A stretch of DNA of 64,000 nt from Thermoleophilum album (GCF_900108055.1 NZ_FNWJ01000001.1:248001-312000), one strand, 5' to 3'; shown: positions 19,227 to 28,427, counted from the stretch's first letter. Notes: generated by a model from the letters alone, not told the origin. A program made the numbers and translations.

Positions 19227-20169
19227 CTGCGCTGAGCGGGTAGAGCTCGATCTCGACGCGGGGCGGAGCGGCGGCGACCAGTTCGATCAAGGCGCTGCCG
19301 TCGGCGCGCGTAAGGTTCGCAACCGAGCGCAGCACGCGCTCGCCCCAGAGCAGTCGATAGGGGAACGACGGCAGGTCGGACATGTGGATGCCACCGCATA
19401 CCACGTGCCCGCCCTTGCGCACGCTGGCGAGTGCGCGCGGTACGAGCTCGCCGGCGGGGGCGAAGATGATCGCCGCGTCCAGTTCGACCGGCGGACCTTC
19501 GACGGTGTCACCAGCCCACTCGCAACCGAGCTCGCGGGCGAACTGTTGGGCCTCGTCGTCACCGGGACGCGTGAGCGCGAACACGCGGTGGTCGCGTGCG
19601 CGCGCGAACTGGGCGACCAGGTGCGCCGCCGCGCCGAAACCGTAGAGGCCGATGCGCCCGGGCTCGTCGGGCAACAACGCCTGCTCAGCGAAACGCAGGC
19701 AGCGCAAACCGATCAAACCGGCGCAGAGCAGCGGCGCGAGCGCCGGCTCGGGCTCGCCCGGAAGCGGCAGACAGAAACGGGCGTCGGCGACGCACAGCTC
19801 GGCGTAGCCACCGTCGCGGTGGAGCCCGGTGAAGCGGGCGGCGTCGCAGAGGTTCTCGAGACCGTGGCGGCAGAAGCGGCACCGGCCGCAGCTGGACCCG
19901 AGCCACGGCACCCCGACCGGGTCGCCGGGGCGGGGGCTTTCAACACCCGCACCGACCGCCGCGACCGTGCCGACAATCTGGTGGCCAGGCACGAGCGGCA
20001 ACCGTGGCGCGGCGAGCTCGCCGTCGACGATGTGGAGGTCCGTGCGGCAGACCGCACAGGCAACCACCCGCACCAGTACCTCGCCCGGTCCCGGCTGCGG
20101 GTCGGGGAGCTCGCGCTCTTGCAGCTCGCCGGGCTGACGCTCCAGCACCATTGCGCGCACGGCGGGCAA
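19150..20169 (-). CDS. Zinc-dependent alcohol dehydrogenase family protein (TIGR02822-like)
   Basis: 339 residues. Catalytic zinc ligands CAVCRTDLHIVDGEL and PGHQIVGTV; structural zinc CGRCRFCRHGLENLC; then RFTGLHRDGGYAEL. The cofactor motif is GLYGFGAAAHLVAQFARARD. It differs from classical ADHs in the short GFGAAAH loop, as in the TIGR02822 group. It oxidises an alcohol or reduces an aldehyde/enone with NAD(P). The stop lies inside the convergent lipase gene. Confidence 0.9.
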   Translation of the reverse strand: MPAVRAMVLERQPGELQERELPDPQPGPGEVLVRVVACAVCRTDLHIVDGELAAPRLPLVPGHQIVGTVAAVGAGVESPRPGDPVGVPWLGSSCGRCRFCRHGLENLCDAARFTGLHRDGGYAELCVADARFCLPLPGEPEPALAPLLCAGLIGLRCLRFAEQALLPDEPGRIGLYGFGAAAHLVAQFARARDHRVFALTRPGDDEAQQFARELGCEWAGDTVEGPPVELDAAIIFAPAGELVPRALASVRKGGHVVCGGIHMSDLPSFPYRLLWGERVLRSVANLTRADGSALIELVAAAPPRVEIELYPLSAANEALSRLREGRVRGAAVLAVATRS

Positions 20170-20266
20170 GCGTAGTGATGCACGGCGAGCGCTCCGATCC
20201 CGCTCCGATCCGGGTCACGCGCGAGCGTCGACGCGTGACCGCGGCGGCTGCGTCAGCATTCTCGGC

Positions 20267-20635
20267 GTGGCACTAGTCCGACAGCGCCAGCGCCGGCGTC
20301 GCGAGCCTCGCTTTTCCCTGGCGCTAGCGGCGATCGCGGTCGCCGGCATGGTCCTGCGACGGCTGTTGGCGGCCCGCCCGGAGCCGCCCGTCGAGCGCCC
20401 GGAGCCACCCGTCGAGCGCCCGGAGCCACCCGTCGAGCGCCCGGAGCCGCCCGTCGAGCGGACCGCGTCGCCCGTCGAGCGGACCGCGCCGCCACCTGTG
20501 CCGACAGCGAAAAAATCGGAGGAGGAAGTCGACGCAGCGACGATCGGCGAACTCCGCGCCGAGTTGCGGGCCGAGCTCGAGCGTCTGCGTCGCGCCGCCC
20601 AGACGCCGCCACGGCAGCCCGACGATGAGCGCTGA
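20267..20635 (+). CDS. Small membrane-anchored protein with Pro-Glu-rich repeats
   Basis: 122 residues from a GTG. A basic N-terminus (QRQRRRREPR) is followed by one membrane segment (FSLALAAIAVAGMVLRRLLA), so the N-terminus is probably inside. Residues 37-64 are four perfect RPEPPVE heptads, then degenerate copies. Last comes a helical acidic/basic tail (GELRAELRAELERLRRAAQ). No family recognised. Its stop overlaps the mtnA start by 11 bases, suggesting co-transcription. Confidence 0.6.
   Translation: MALVRQRQRRRREPRFSLALAAIAVAGMVLRRLLAARPEPPVERPEPPVERPEPPVERPEPPVERTASPVERTAPPPVPTAKKSEEEVDAATIGELRAELRAELERLRRAAQTPPRQPDDER
20375..20458. repeat. Four 21-bp tandem repeats encoding RPEPPVE
   Basis: Four in-frame copies of a 21-base unit starting CGCCCGGAGCC, differing only at a third-codon position (CCG or CCA), with two degenerate copies after them. 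Confidence 0.95.
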
Positions 20636-21713
20636 CGACGCCCTCGCGCCCACCGAGACGAGCCTCGCGAGACCGATCGAGCGCAGCCAGGACGGCACCC
20701 TGCGACTACTCGATCAGCGCGCACTCCCGCACCAAGAGCGCTGGATCGAGGTGCGAACGGCGGAGGAGGCGGTCGCGGCAATTCGCGCGCTGGCGGTGCG
20801 CGGAGCCCCGGCGATCGGCATCGCCGCCGCCTACACGATCGCGCTGATCGCCGAGCGCGAGGGGGTCGAGCAGGCACGGTCGGCCGCGCACGCGCTCGCC
20901 TCTGCGAGACCGACGGCGGTCAACCTTGGGTGGGCGTGCCGGCGGATGCTGGCACGACTCGAGGCTTGCGCCGGCGACGGCCAGGATGTGGCAAGCGCGT
21001 TGGCGAGCGAGGCCGATGCGATCGCCCACGAGCAGCACGCCGCTGACCGCGCGATTGCCACCGCGGGTGCTGAATTGGTGCCGCCAGGCGGGCGTCTTTT
21101 GACGATCTGCAATACCGGTGCACTCGCTACGGGCGCTGAAGGCACGGCACTCGCCGTAGCCCTCGAGGCACACCGTCGCGGCAGACTCGCGGAGGTACTG
21201 GTGCTCGAGACGCGACCGCTCCTGCAGGGCGCGCGCCTGACCACTTGGGAGCTCGCGCGCGCCGGCGTACCCCACCGCCTGCTCTGCGACTCGGCCGCCG
21301 CTACCGCCTGTGCGCGGGGACTGGTCGACTGCGTGTTCGTCGGTGCCGACCGCATCGCCCGCAACGGTGACGTGGCCAACAAGATCGGCACCTACATGTT
21401 GGCGGTCCTCGCGAGGCATCACGGGATTCCGTTCTACGTGGCGGCGCCACTCTCGACGTTCGACCCGGCGACGCCCGATGGCCGTTCGATTCCGATCGAG
21501 GAAAGAGCGCCTGCAGAGGTGAGCGAATTCGCCGGGCAGGCGATCGCACCCGCCCGAACCAAGGTTTGGAACCCGGCGTTCGACATCACCCCGGCGGCGC
21601 TGGTTTCGGCGATCGTGTGCGAGCGCGGCGTGCTGCGACCACCGCTCGCCACGGCGATCGCCCGCGTCGCTGGATCGGCTGAGCGCTCGCGCCGAGCTGG
21701 AGGCGCCGCTTGA
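20625..21713 (+). CDS. mtnA: S-methyl-5-thioribose-1-phosphate isomerase (MtnA)
   Basis: 362 residues. Motifs: LAVRGAPAIGIAAAYTIAL, LLTICNTGALATGAEGTALA (catalytic Cys), VFVGADRIARNGDVANKIGT (catalytic Asp), and FDPATPDGRSIPIEERAPAE. It converts 5-methylthioribose-1-phosphate to the ribulose form in methionine salvage. The next gene overlaps the stop (TTGA), so translation is likely coupled to a DUF1152 protein. Other salvage genes are not seen. Related eIF2B-like proteins such as ribose-1,5-bisphosphate isomerase share the fold, but the motif set here favours MtnA. Confidence 0.93.
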   Translation: MSADDALAPTETSLARPIERSQDGTLRLLDQRALPHQERWIEVRTAEEAVAAIRALAVRGAPAIGIAAAYTIALIAEREGVEQARSAAHALASARPTAVNLGWACRRMLARLEACAGDGQDVASALASEADAIAHEQHAADRAIATAGAELVPPGGRLLTICNTGALATGAEGTALAVALEAHRRGRLAEVLVLETRPLLQGARLTTWELARAGVPHRLLCDSAAATACARGLVDCVFVGADRIARNGDVANKIGTYMLAVLARHHGIPFYVAAPLSTFDPATPDGRSIPIEERAPAEVSEFAGQAIAPARTKVWNPAFDITPAALVSAIVCERGVLRPPLATAIARVAGSAERSRRAGGAA

Positions 21714-22696
21714 CGGCATCGCAGGTGCCTGCCGCGGCGCTCGACGTCGAGTCGCTCGCGACGCGCAGCCGCCGCCCGCTGGTGCTCGGGGTCGGTGGCG
21801 GCGGCGACGTGGTGGGGGCGGCGGCCGTGGCAGCGCTGTTCGAGCCAGGCGGCGCGCAGCCGCTAGTCGGCGGCACCAGCTGGGAACGCCGGGTGGTGGA
21901 TCCGCGTCCCGGCCCGCGTTCCGCGGACGAGATCGAGGGGGCGTTGGCGCATCCCGCCCGCTCGCTGCTGGTCGCCGGGCCGGACACCCGCATCAGCGAA
22001 CACGGCGCGCGGTTCGCCGAAGCGGTTGTGGCCGAGGAGCTTGGCAGCCCGACGGTGATCGTCGACGTGACCTGTTCACCCCGACGGATCGCCGATGACC
22101 TCGCCGCCGCCGCCAGCTCGCTGGGATTCGACTCACTCGTGCTGCTCGACGTCGGCGGCGACGCGGTCGCGCGCGGTGACGAACGCGGGCTGGCGAGTCC
22201 GCTCTGCGACGCGCTGTTGTTGGCGGCGGGGGCACTCGTCGCAGAGGAGCGTCGTCTGGCAGTGCTGGGCGGTGTGTTCGGCGCTGGTTGCGACGGCGAG
22301 CTGACGCCGTGGCAGGTGCTCGACCGCCTGGCGGCGCTCGCGCGGGTAGGGGCGATGTCTGGCGCGCGCGGCCTCACGCCTGCCGCTGCCGAGCGGCTTC
22401 AGCGCCTCTGCACCGCCGTGCCGACAGAAGCGAGTGCGCAAGCGCTCGCTTGCTTTCATGGGGCGAGCGGGACCGCACCGATCCGCGACGGTCTGCGCAC
22501 CGTCGAACGCACGCCGCTGGGTTCGCTGTGCTTCTTCTTCGATCCACTACGGGCGCTCGCAGCCGGCGAGCTGCCGCTCGCGGCGGCAGTGATCGACGCC
22601 TCGGGATTGGAGGAGGCGAATCGTGCCCTCCTCCGACTGGGAGTGCGCACGGAGCTCGAATTCGAGCGGGCTAGGGCACGCGAAGCGGCCTCTTAG
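21710..22696 (+). CDS. DUF1152-domain protein
   Basis: 328 residues, TTG start overlapping the mtnA stop. PLVLGVGGGGDVVGAAAVA is the glycine-rich nucleotide-binding-like motif of DUF1152; GTSWERRVVDPRPGPRSADE, VDVTCSPRRIADD and VLLDVGGDAVARGDERG also match the family's known pattern. It has no membrane segments. DUF1152 has no assigned reaction; the coupling to mtnA suggests a step linked to nucleoside or thiosugar salvage, which is inference only. It ends 9 bases from the convergent methyltransferase stop. Confidence 0.8.
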   Translation: MTASQVPAAALDVESLATRSRRPLVLGVGGGGDVVGAAAVAALFEPGGAQPLVGGTSWERRVVDPRPGPRSADEIEGALAHPARSLLVAGPDTRISEHGARFAEAVVAEELGSPTVIVDVTCSPRRIADDLAAAASSLGFDSLVLLDVGGDAVARGDERGLASPLCDALLLAAGALVAEERRLAVLGGVFGAGCDGELTPWQVLDRLAALARVGAMSGARGLTPAAAERLQRLCTAVPTEASAQALACFHGASGTAPIRDGLRTVERTPLGSLCFFFDPLRALAAGELPLAAAVIDASGLEEANRALLRLGVRTELEFERARAREAAS

Positions 22697-22705
22697 GCTG
22701 TCCGT

Positions 22706-23551
22706 TCAGGCGCAAGCGTGGCCCAGGATCCACGGGTGACCGTCGACCATCGGTGTGTCGACGATCTCGACGTCGCGGAACCCAGCCAGACGCGCCAAGC
22801 GCGCAAGACCGTCGGCCCCGAACTCCCAGTACACGAAGTCGTCGCCGGCGTACACCTCGCCCGGCGCCGAGACGCGGATCTCGGCGCGCCCGCCACCACC
22901 CTCGATGCCGTAGGTCTCCAGCAGCACGCGGCCACCGTCGGCCACGCAGCGGCGCAGCACCCGCAGCAAACCGAGAGGGCTCTCGACGCGGTGGAGGATC
23001 CCGAAGCAGAACACCAGGTCGAAGCGCTCGCCGAGCTGCTCGACCTCGAAAGCATCGAGCCGGTGGTACTCCACGCGCGATTCGAGGAGCTCGGCGATTG
23101 CCCGGAACCCCTCGCCGCCGTGCAGCTCTACACCCCACCGCGAGCGCACCCACGCCTTGTACTGCTCGTTGTCGACGGCGACCACCCGCGCAGCTCCGCG
23201 CCGCTCGGCCAAGAACGAGTAGAAGCCGTCGAAGGCGCCCACGTCGAGCACTCGCAGACCCGAGCAATCAGCGGGCAAAGCCTTGATTCGGTAGCGGTGG
23301 TCGCGCGCAACGCCCGGTGTGTAAAGGCCGTGCGCACGGTTCAGCGCGAAGGTGTGAAACCAGAAGGGCACTCGCCGCAGAACCTCCCGCGCCCGCTCCG
23401 GTGGCGCCTCGATCGGTAGGAGATCGGCGACCGCACGCTCGGCGTCGGTCGTCTCGACAGCGACGGTCCTCGCCGCACCACTAAGCGTCGGACGCTGACC
23501 GGCACGGCGGCGAGCGGGCTTGGGTTCGTCTTGCCGAAGCGTGTCTGCCAT
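22706..23551 (-). CDS. Class I SAM-dependent methyltransferase (DUF1698/CmoB-like)
   Basis: 281 residues from the ATG at 23551; a TTG at 23584 is an alternative. The N-terminal half is basic and low complexity. The Rossmann methyltransferase region has LRVLDVGAFDGFYSFLAERR (SAM motif I), RVVAVDNEQYKAWV (acidic loop), and FDLVFCFGILHRVESPLGLL, then GRVLLETYGI. The LRRVPFWFHTFALN and HGLYTPGVARDHRYRI stretches resemble CmoB/DUF1698 proteins, which modify wobble uridine in tRNA. Substrate here is not proven, since many lineages use this fold for other methylations. Confidence 0.83.
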   Translation of the reverse strand: MADTLRQDEPKPARRRAGQRPTLSGAARTVAVETTDAERAVADLLPIEAPPERAREVLRRVPFWFHTFALNRAHGLYTPGVARDHRYRIKALPADCSGLRVLDVGAFDGFYSFLAERRGAARVVAVDNEQYKAWVRSRWGVELHGGEGFRAIAELLESRVEYHRLDAFEVEQLGERFDLVFCFGILHRVESPLGLLRVLRRCVADGGRVLLETYGIEGGGGRAEIRVSAPGEVYAGDDFVYWEFGADGLARLARLAGFRDVEIVDTPMVDGHPWILGHACA

Positions 23552-23701
23552 CCCGCGCTCAGGCACTGCCTCGGTAATCGGCAAACAACTGTCAGAGACT
23601 AACCGCCGTCGCCGACCCGTCGCCGCACGCCGAGACGCGCGGCCCGACTAGTCAGGTGAAGTGTCCGGGTCTCGCCCGCGTGACGAGTCAGGTGACCGAA
23701 G

Positions 23702-24769
23702 TCAAGTGACCGTCCAGGTCTCGCCCGCGTGCAGGAGCTTCGCAAGCTCCTCGCTGCCGATCGCGCGGTGGGCATTGCGCACCTCCTCCGCGATACCCCC
23801 ACCCCAGACCGGCGCCTCGACCGCCCGGAACACGCCGATCGGCGTCGGACCGAGCGGTCGCGGTGCGAACTGGGCGAGCGCGAAAGCAAGTGTCGGATCG
23901 GGTGCCTTGGCATCGTGCACGAGCAGTGCGTCCTCGCCGACCTCGCTGACCTGCGCGACCGCGATCGTGCCGTCTTCGCTGCGCACGAGTCCGAACTCGC
24001 CGTCCACACCGAAGCGGATCGGACGCCCATGCTCGAGCCTGATCTGGTTGCGCTCGCGCTGACCCTTGGCGCGCACGGCATCGAACGCGCCGTCGTTGAA
24101 GACGTTGCAGTTCTGGTAGATCTCGACAAAGGCGGCGCCGGGATGGTGTGCCGCGGCCCGCAGCGTCTCGGCGAGGTGTTGCTTGTCGGTGTCGACCGAG
24201 CGCGCCACGAAAGTCGCGCCGGCGCCGAGCGCCAGAGCCACCGGGTTGAAGGGCGGGTCCTCCGATCCGAACGGCGTCGACTTGGTGATCTTGCCCTGCT
24301 CCGATGTCGGCGAGAACTGCCCCTTCGTGAGCCCGTAGATCTGGTTGTTGAAAAGCAAGATCTTGAGCGGCACGTTCCGCCGCAGGGCGTGGATCAGGTG
24401 GTTGCCGCCGATCGAAAGTCCGTCGCCGTCGCCCGTCACGACCCACACCGAGAGGTCGGGACGCGTCGCCGCGATGCCGGTGGCGATCGTCGGGGCTCGT
24501 CCGTGGATCGAGTGGATGCCGTAGGTGTCGACGTAGTAGACGAAGCGCCCCGAGCAGCCGATGCCGGTCACGAAGACGCAGCGCTCGGGCGGCACCCCGA
24601 GTTCCGGCAAGAGCGCCTGGACGGTGGCGAGGATCGCGTAGTCGCCGCAGCCCGGGCACCATCTCGTTTCCTGGTCGGAGGTGAAGTCCTTTTTGGTGAG
24701 CGTCCGCTCGACCAGCGCCGCGTCGACGGCTGCTGCTTGTCCGTTGCTCCCTCCGCCGTTGCCAGCCAC
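23702..24769 (-). CDS. korB: 2-oxoacid:ferredoxin oxidoreductase, beta subunit (KorB)
   Basis: 355 residues from a GTG, preceded by an AGGAGG site that overlaps the korA stop. Motifs: RWCPGCGDYAILATVQ (Cys for the [4Fe-4S] cluster), CVFVTGIGCSGRFVYYVDTY, TPP-binding VVTGDGDGLSIGGNHLIHAL, ILLFNNQIYGLTKGQFSPTS, and EIYQNCNVFNDGAFD. With KorA it converts 2-oxoglutarate (or another 2-oxoacid) plus CoA to the acyl-CoA, reducing ferredoxin. It replaces or supplements the NAD-linked dehydrogenase of the TCA cycle in actinobacteria. Size and order match the mycobacterial KorB. Confidence 0.94.
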   Translation of the reverse strand: MAGNGGGSNGQAAAVDAALVERTLTKKDFTSDQETRWCPGCGDYAILATVQALLPELGVPPERCVFVTGIGCSGRFVYYVDTYGIHSIHGRAPTIATGIAATRPDLSVWVVTGDGDGLSIGGNHLIHALRRNVPLKILLFNNQIYGLTKGQFSPTSEQGKITKSTPFGSEDPPFNPVALALGAGATFVARSVDTDKQHLAETLRAAAHHPGAAFVEIYQNCNVFNDGAFDAVRAKGQRERNQIRLEHGRPIRFGVDGEFGLVRSEDGTIAVAQVSEVGEDALLVHDAKAPDPTLAFALAQFAPRPLGPTPIGVFRAVEAPVWGGGIAEEVRNAHRAIGSEELAKLLHAGETWTVT

Positions 24770-24781
24770 CTCGCGACCTCC

Positions 24782-26641
24782 TCAAGCGACCCGGCGTGCG
24801 CGGTCCAGCCGCAGCTCGATCTGCTCGAGCACGTCACCGGTGAACAGCGGCAGCCCGTTGACCTTCGAATAGCTCTCGACGTCGACCAAAAACTCGGCCC
24901 GCAAGATCTTCGCTAGCTGGCCGCGATTGAGCTCGGGTACCAGCACCCGCCGGTAGCGACGCAGCACCTCGCCGGTGTTGCGGGGCAGCGGGTTCAGGTG
25001 CGTGAGGTGTGCGACCGCGACCTTCGCGCCCCGCTCGCGCCGCAGCTTGCGCACCGCTCCGTGGATCGCCCCGTAGGTCGAACCCCAGCCGAGCACCAAA
25101 AGGTCGGCGCCGTCGGGATCGTCGACCACGAGCTCCGGAAGTTCGTCGGCGATGCGCGCGATGCGCTCCTCGCGCAGGCGCGTCATGAACTCGTGATTGG
25201 CCGGGTCGTAGCTGATCGCACCCGTCTCGTGCTGCTTTTCGAGACCGCCGATGCGGTGCTGCAACCCCGGCGTCCCGGGAATCGCCCAGGGACGGCGCAG
25301 ACGCTCGTCGCGCGCGTAAGGGAGGAACTTCGCGCCGTCGGGCAACGGACTTGCGAACTCCGGATCGATCTCCGGTAGCTCGTCGACCGCGGGCAGGCGC
25401 CAGGGCTCCGACGAGTTGGCGAGGAAGGTGTCGGTAAGCAGGATCACCGGCGTGCGGTAGGTGATCGCGATGCGCGCCGCCTCGAAAGCGGCATCGAAAC
25501 AGCCGGACGGCGTAGGCGCGGCGATCACCGGCAGCGGCGACTCGCCGTGGCGGCCGTAAAGCGCCATCAACAGGTCCGAGGCTTCGGTTTTTGTCGGCAT
25601 GCCGGTCGACGGCCCCGCCCGTTGCACGTCGATCACCACCAGTGGCAGCTCCAGCGCAACCGCCAGGCCGATCGTCTCGGCCTTGAGGTCCATCCCGGGC
25701 CCGCTGGTAGCCGTAACCGCGAGGCTGCCAGCGAACGCCGCACCGAGCGCCATGCCCGCAGCTGCGATCTCGTCCTCGGCCTGCACCGTCCGCACGCCGA
25801 AACGACGCTGTCGCGAAAGCGTGTGCAGCAGCTCCGACGCCGGCGTGATCGGATAACTCGCGTAAAACAGCGGCAGCCCGGAGCGGACGCTCGCCGCGAT
25901 CAAGCCCAGCGCAGTTGCCTGTGTGCCGTTGACGTTGCGGTAGGTGCCGGGCGGCAGCTGCGCCGGCTCGACCTCGTAATGGACGGCGAGAGCCTCGGTC
26001 GTCTCGCCGAAGTTCCAGCCAGCGCGAAAGGCGGCGAGGTTGGCGTCGCGGATCGCGGGGCGTTCGGCGAAGCGCCGTTCGATCCAGGTGACCGTCGGCT
26101 CGGTCGGTCTTCCGTAGAGCCAGGAGACGAGCCCGAGCGCGAAGAAGTTCTTGGATCGCGCGGCGTCGCGCGAGGTGAGGCCCGCGATCCCTTGCGTGGC
26201 CTGCACAGTAAGGCTGGTCATCGGCACCCGGAAGACCTTGTAACCGTCAAGCGACCCGTCCTCGAGCGGGTTGCTCGCGTACCCGGCCTTGCGCAGGTTG
26301 TTGTCGTTGAAGCCGTCCTCGTTGACGATGATCGTTCCGCCACGCTCCAGGGCCGGCAGGTTGACCTTGAGGGCCGCTGGGTTCATCGCCACGAGAACGT
26401 TCGGCCGATCGCCGGGGGTCAGGATGTCGCGCGAGGCGAAGTGGATCTGGAAAGCCGATACACCGTGAGGAGTGCCGGCGGGTGCGCGGATCTCCGCAGG
26501 GAAATCAGGGAGCGTCGCGAGGTCGTTGCCGGCCGCTGCTGTCTCGTCGGTGAAGCGGCTGCCCACAACCTGCATGCCGTCGCCGGAATCTCCGGCGAAA
26601 CGGACGACGACTTGATCTTTTTTCTCGAGCGTCTTCGCCAT
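24782..26641 (-). CDS. korA: 2-oxoacid:ferredoxin oxidoreductase, alpha subunit with fused gamma domain (KorA)
   Basis: 619 residues. Residues ~1-200 are the gamma domain (VVVRFAGDSGDGMQVVGSRF). Then comes the alpha pyrimidine-binding domain: FYASYPITPASELLHTLSRQ, VQAEDEIAAAGMALGAAFAG, TATSGPGMDLKAETIGLAVA, and TGMPTKTEASDLLMALYGRH. The C-terminal domain has LGWGSTYGAIHGAVRKLR and ends ELNRGQLAKILRAEFLVD. The gamma-alpha fusion is the aerobic-tolerant KorAB type. It is followed by korB after 12 bases. The gene diverges from pntAA, and the 239-base gap holds both promoters. Confidence 0.94.
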   Translation of the reverse strand: MAKTLEKKDQVVVRFAGDSGDGMQVVGSRFTDETAAAGNDLATLPDFPAEIRAPAGTPHGVSAFQIHFASRDILTPGDRPNVLVAMNPAALKVNLPALERGGTIIVNEDGFNDNNLRKAGYASNPLEDGSLDGYKVFRVPMTSLTVQATQGIAGLTSRDAARSKNFFALGLVSWLYGRPTEPTVTWIERRFAERPAIRDANLAAFRAGWNFGETTEALAVHYEVEPAQLPPGTYRNVNGTQATALGLIAASVRSGLPLFYASYPITPASELLHTLSRQRRFGVRTVQAEDEIAAAGMALGAAFAGSLAVTATSGPGMDLKAETIGLAVALELPLVVIDVQRAGPSTGMPTKTEASDLLMALYGRHGESPLPVIAAPTPSGCFDAAFEAARIAITYRTPVILLTDTFLANSSEPWRLPAVDELPEIDPEFASPLPDGAKFLPYARDERLRRPWAIPGTPGLQHRIGGLEKQHETGAISYDPANHEFMTRLREERIARIADELPELVVDDPDGADLLVLGWGSTYGAIHGAVRKLRRERGAKVAVAHLTHLNPLPRNTGEVLRRYRRVLVPELNRGQLAKILRAEFLVDVESYSKVNGLPLFTGDVLEQIELRLDRARRVA

Positions 26642-26880
26642 TCGCGCCTCGGCAGCTCGCCCCTTCGGGAGCGTTCGCGCCCGATCACCGCCGCGACCTG
26701 CTCACCCGCGAGTCTACTGGGGTCCGGCTTCGGGCCGCCGAAAAGTAGCAAAGCCGAGCGGTAATAGGACATTTTCTCGCAGGCGGCCCTCGCCGCCACA
26801 TTCAGTTAGCTTTTCGCGCCCGGTCATCCGTCGGTCGCCGTTCGGTGACCGATCGCGGCTTCGAGCAAGGGAGCCTCGAA
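26642..26880. promoter_or_regulatory. Divergent promoter region between korA and pntAA
   Basis: This 239-base gap separates two divergent redox operons. It has an AT-richer patch, AAAAGTAGCAAAGCC at 26740-26754 and GGTAATAGGACATTTTC at 26760-26776. I could not assign -35/-10 boxes or a regulator site with confidence. Confidence 0.4.
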
Positions 26881-28014
26881 ATGCGAGTTTCGGTACCCAG
26901 AGAAACCGCCGCCGGCGAGCGGCGCGTCGCACTCGTACCCGACGTCGTGGCCCGCCTCACGAAGGGCGGGCTGGAGGTCGTGGTTGAACCGGGGGCGGGG
27001 GCGGCGGCCCACCACTCCGACGATGAATACCGCGAAGCGGGCGCGAAGGTAGAGGAGGGAGCCGGGCTGGCGGGCGATCTCGTGGCGAAAGTCCAGCCCC
27101 CCTCGATCGACGAGGTTTCGAAGTTACGCGAGGGAGCAGTGCTGGTCGGGTTCCTGCAGCCCTTCACCTCTCCCGACCTTGTGCGGGCACTCGCGCAACG
27201 GCGCGTGACGGCCCTCGCGATGGAGGCGATTCCGCGCATCACGCGCGCCCAAACGATGGACGCGCTGTCCTCGCAGGCGACCGTCGCTGGCTATCAAGCG
27301 GCGCTGATCGCCGCGCGTGAGCTGCCCCGGTTCTTCCCCATGCTTACTACCGCTGCCGGCACCATCCGACCAGCCAAGGTGCTCGTGCTGGGCGCGGGGG
27401 TCGCTGGTCTCCAGGCGATCGCCACCGCTCGCCGCCTCGGCGCGATCGTGTTCGGCTACGACGTCCGCGCGGCGGTACGCGAGCAGATCGAGTCGCTGGG
27501 CGCCCGCTTCCTCGAGATCGACCTAGGGATCGAAGACGCGGAGGCGCAAGGCGGGTATGCGCGCCCCTTGACCGAGGAGGAAGAGGCGCGTCAAAGGCAG
27601 CTTCTGGCCGATGCGATCGCCGGCGTGGACTGCGTCATCTCAACCGCCGCGGTACCCGGCCGTCGCGCGCCACTTTTGATCATCGAGGACGCTGTCGAGC
27701 GGATGCCAGCAGGGTCGGTGATCGTCGACCTCGCAGCAGAGACGGGCGGCAACTGCGAGCTCACAAAGGCCGGCGAGACGGTGGAGGCACACGGCGTGAA
27801 AGTGATCGGTCCCGTCAACCTCCCCGCTTCGATGCCCGATCATGCGTCGCAGCTTTACGCGCGCAACCTCCAGGCGCTCATCGAGCTGATCACGGAAGAC
27901 GGCCAACTAGCCCTGGACTTCGACGACGAGATCGTCGCGGGCTGCTGCATCACCCACGACGGCGAGGTAGTAAACGAACGCGTGCGCCAGGCGATCGGAG
28001 CGCCGGCGAGCTGA
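26881..28014 (+). CDS. pntAA: NAD(P) transhydrogenase subunit alpha part 1 (PntAA)
   Basis: 377 residues from the ATG at 26881, where the family starts (MRVSVPRETAAGERRVALVP). Domain I of transhydrogenase: VEPGAGAAAHHSDDEYREAG, PRITRAQTMDALSSQATVAG, then the NAD(H)-binding VLVLGAGVAGLQAIATARRL and VFGYDVRAAVREQIESLGA. It lacks the C-terminal membrane part, which is a separate gene here, so the enzyme is of the three-subunit (Rhodospirillum-like) kind. It transfers hydride from NADH toward the NADP domain of PntB. Confidence 0.95.
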   Translation: MRVSVPRETAAGERRVALVPDVVARLTKGGLEVVVEPGAGAAAHHSDDEYREAGAKVEEGAGLAGDLVAKVQPPSIDEVSKLREGAVLVGFLQPFTSPDLVRALAQRRVTALAMEAIPRITRAQTMDALSSQATVAGYQAALIAARELPRFFPMLTTAAGTIRPAKVLVLGAGVAGLQAIATARRLGAIVFGYDVRAAVREQIESLGARFLEIDLGIEDAEAQGGYARPLTEEEEARQRQLLADAIAGVDCVISTAAVPGRRAPLLIIEDAVERMPAGSVIVDLAAETGGNCELTKAGETVEAHGVKVIGPVNLPASMPDHASQLYARNLQALIELITEDGQLALDFDDEIVAGCCITHDGEVVNERVRQAIGAPAS

Positions 28015-28031
28015 GCGAAGAAGGGGGAAGG

Positions 28032-28427
28032 ATGTTTGGCATCGCAGCCGGCACGCTGCTTCCGATCGGCGCCGCCGAGGCGCCAGGGTCGTCGATGGAC
28101 TTGATCACGGAGTTGACGATCCTTGTGTTGGCGGCGTTCGTCGGTTTCGAGGTGATCTCGAAGGTCCCGAACACCCTGCACACGCCGCTGATGTCCGCGA
28201 CCAACGCGATCCACGGCATCGTCCTGCTCGGTGGATTGCTGGTGATCGGTCAAGCGAGCGGGGCGTTTGACAAGGTGATCCTGGTGATCGCGATCGCCTT
28301 CGGGACGATCAACATCGTCGGCGGCTTTCTCGTCACCGACCGCATGCTCGAAATGTTCAAGCGCAAGCCCACCAAGGAAGACGCGAAGAAACGCGAGGCG
28401 CGCGAGCGGGCGGAGGTGCGCGCGTGA
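28032..28427 (+). CDS. pntAB: NAD(P) transhydrogenase subunit alpha part 2 (PntAB)
   Basis: 131 residues. Three to four membrane helices: LITELTILVLAAFVGFEVIS, ATNAIHGIVLLGGLLVIGQA and VILVIAIAFGTINIVGGFLV. The TLHTPLMSATNAIHG loop is highly conserved in the proton channel subunit. The C-terminus is charged. Preceded by an AAGGGGGAAGG ribosome site. Overlaps pntB by 4 bases (GTGA), so translation is coupled. Confidence 0.94.
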   Translation: MFGIAAGTLLPIGAAEAPGSSMDLITELTILVLAAFVGFEVISKVPNTLHTPLMSATNAIHGIVLLGGLLVIGQASGAFDKVILVIAIAFGTINIVGGFLVTDRMLEMFKRKPTKEDAKKREARERAEVRA

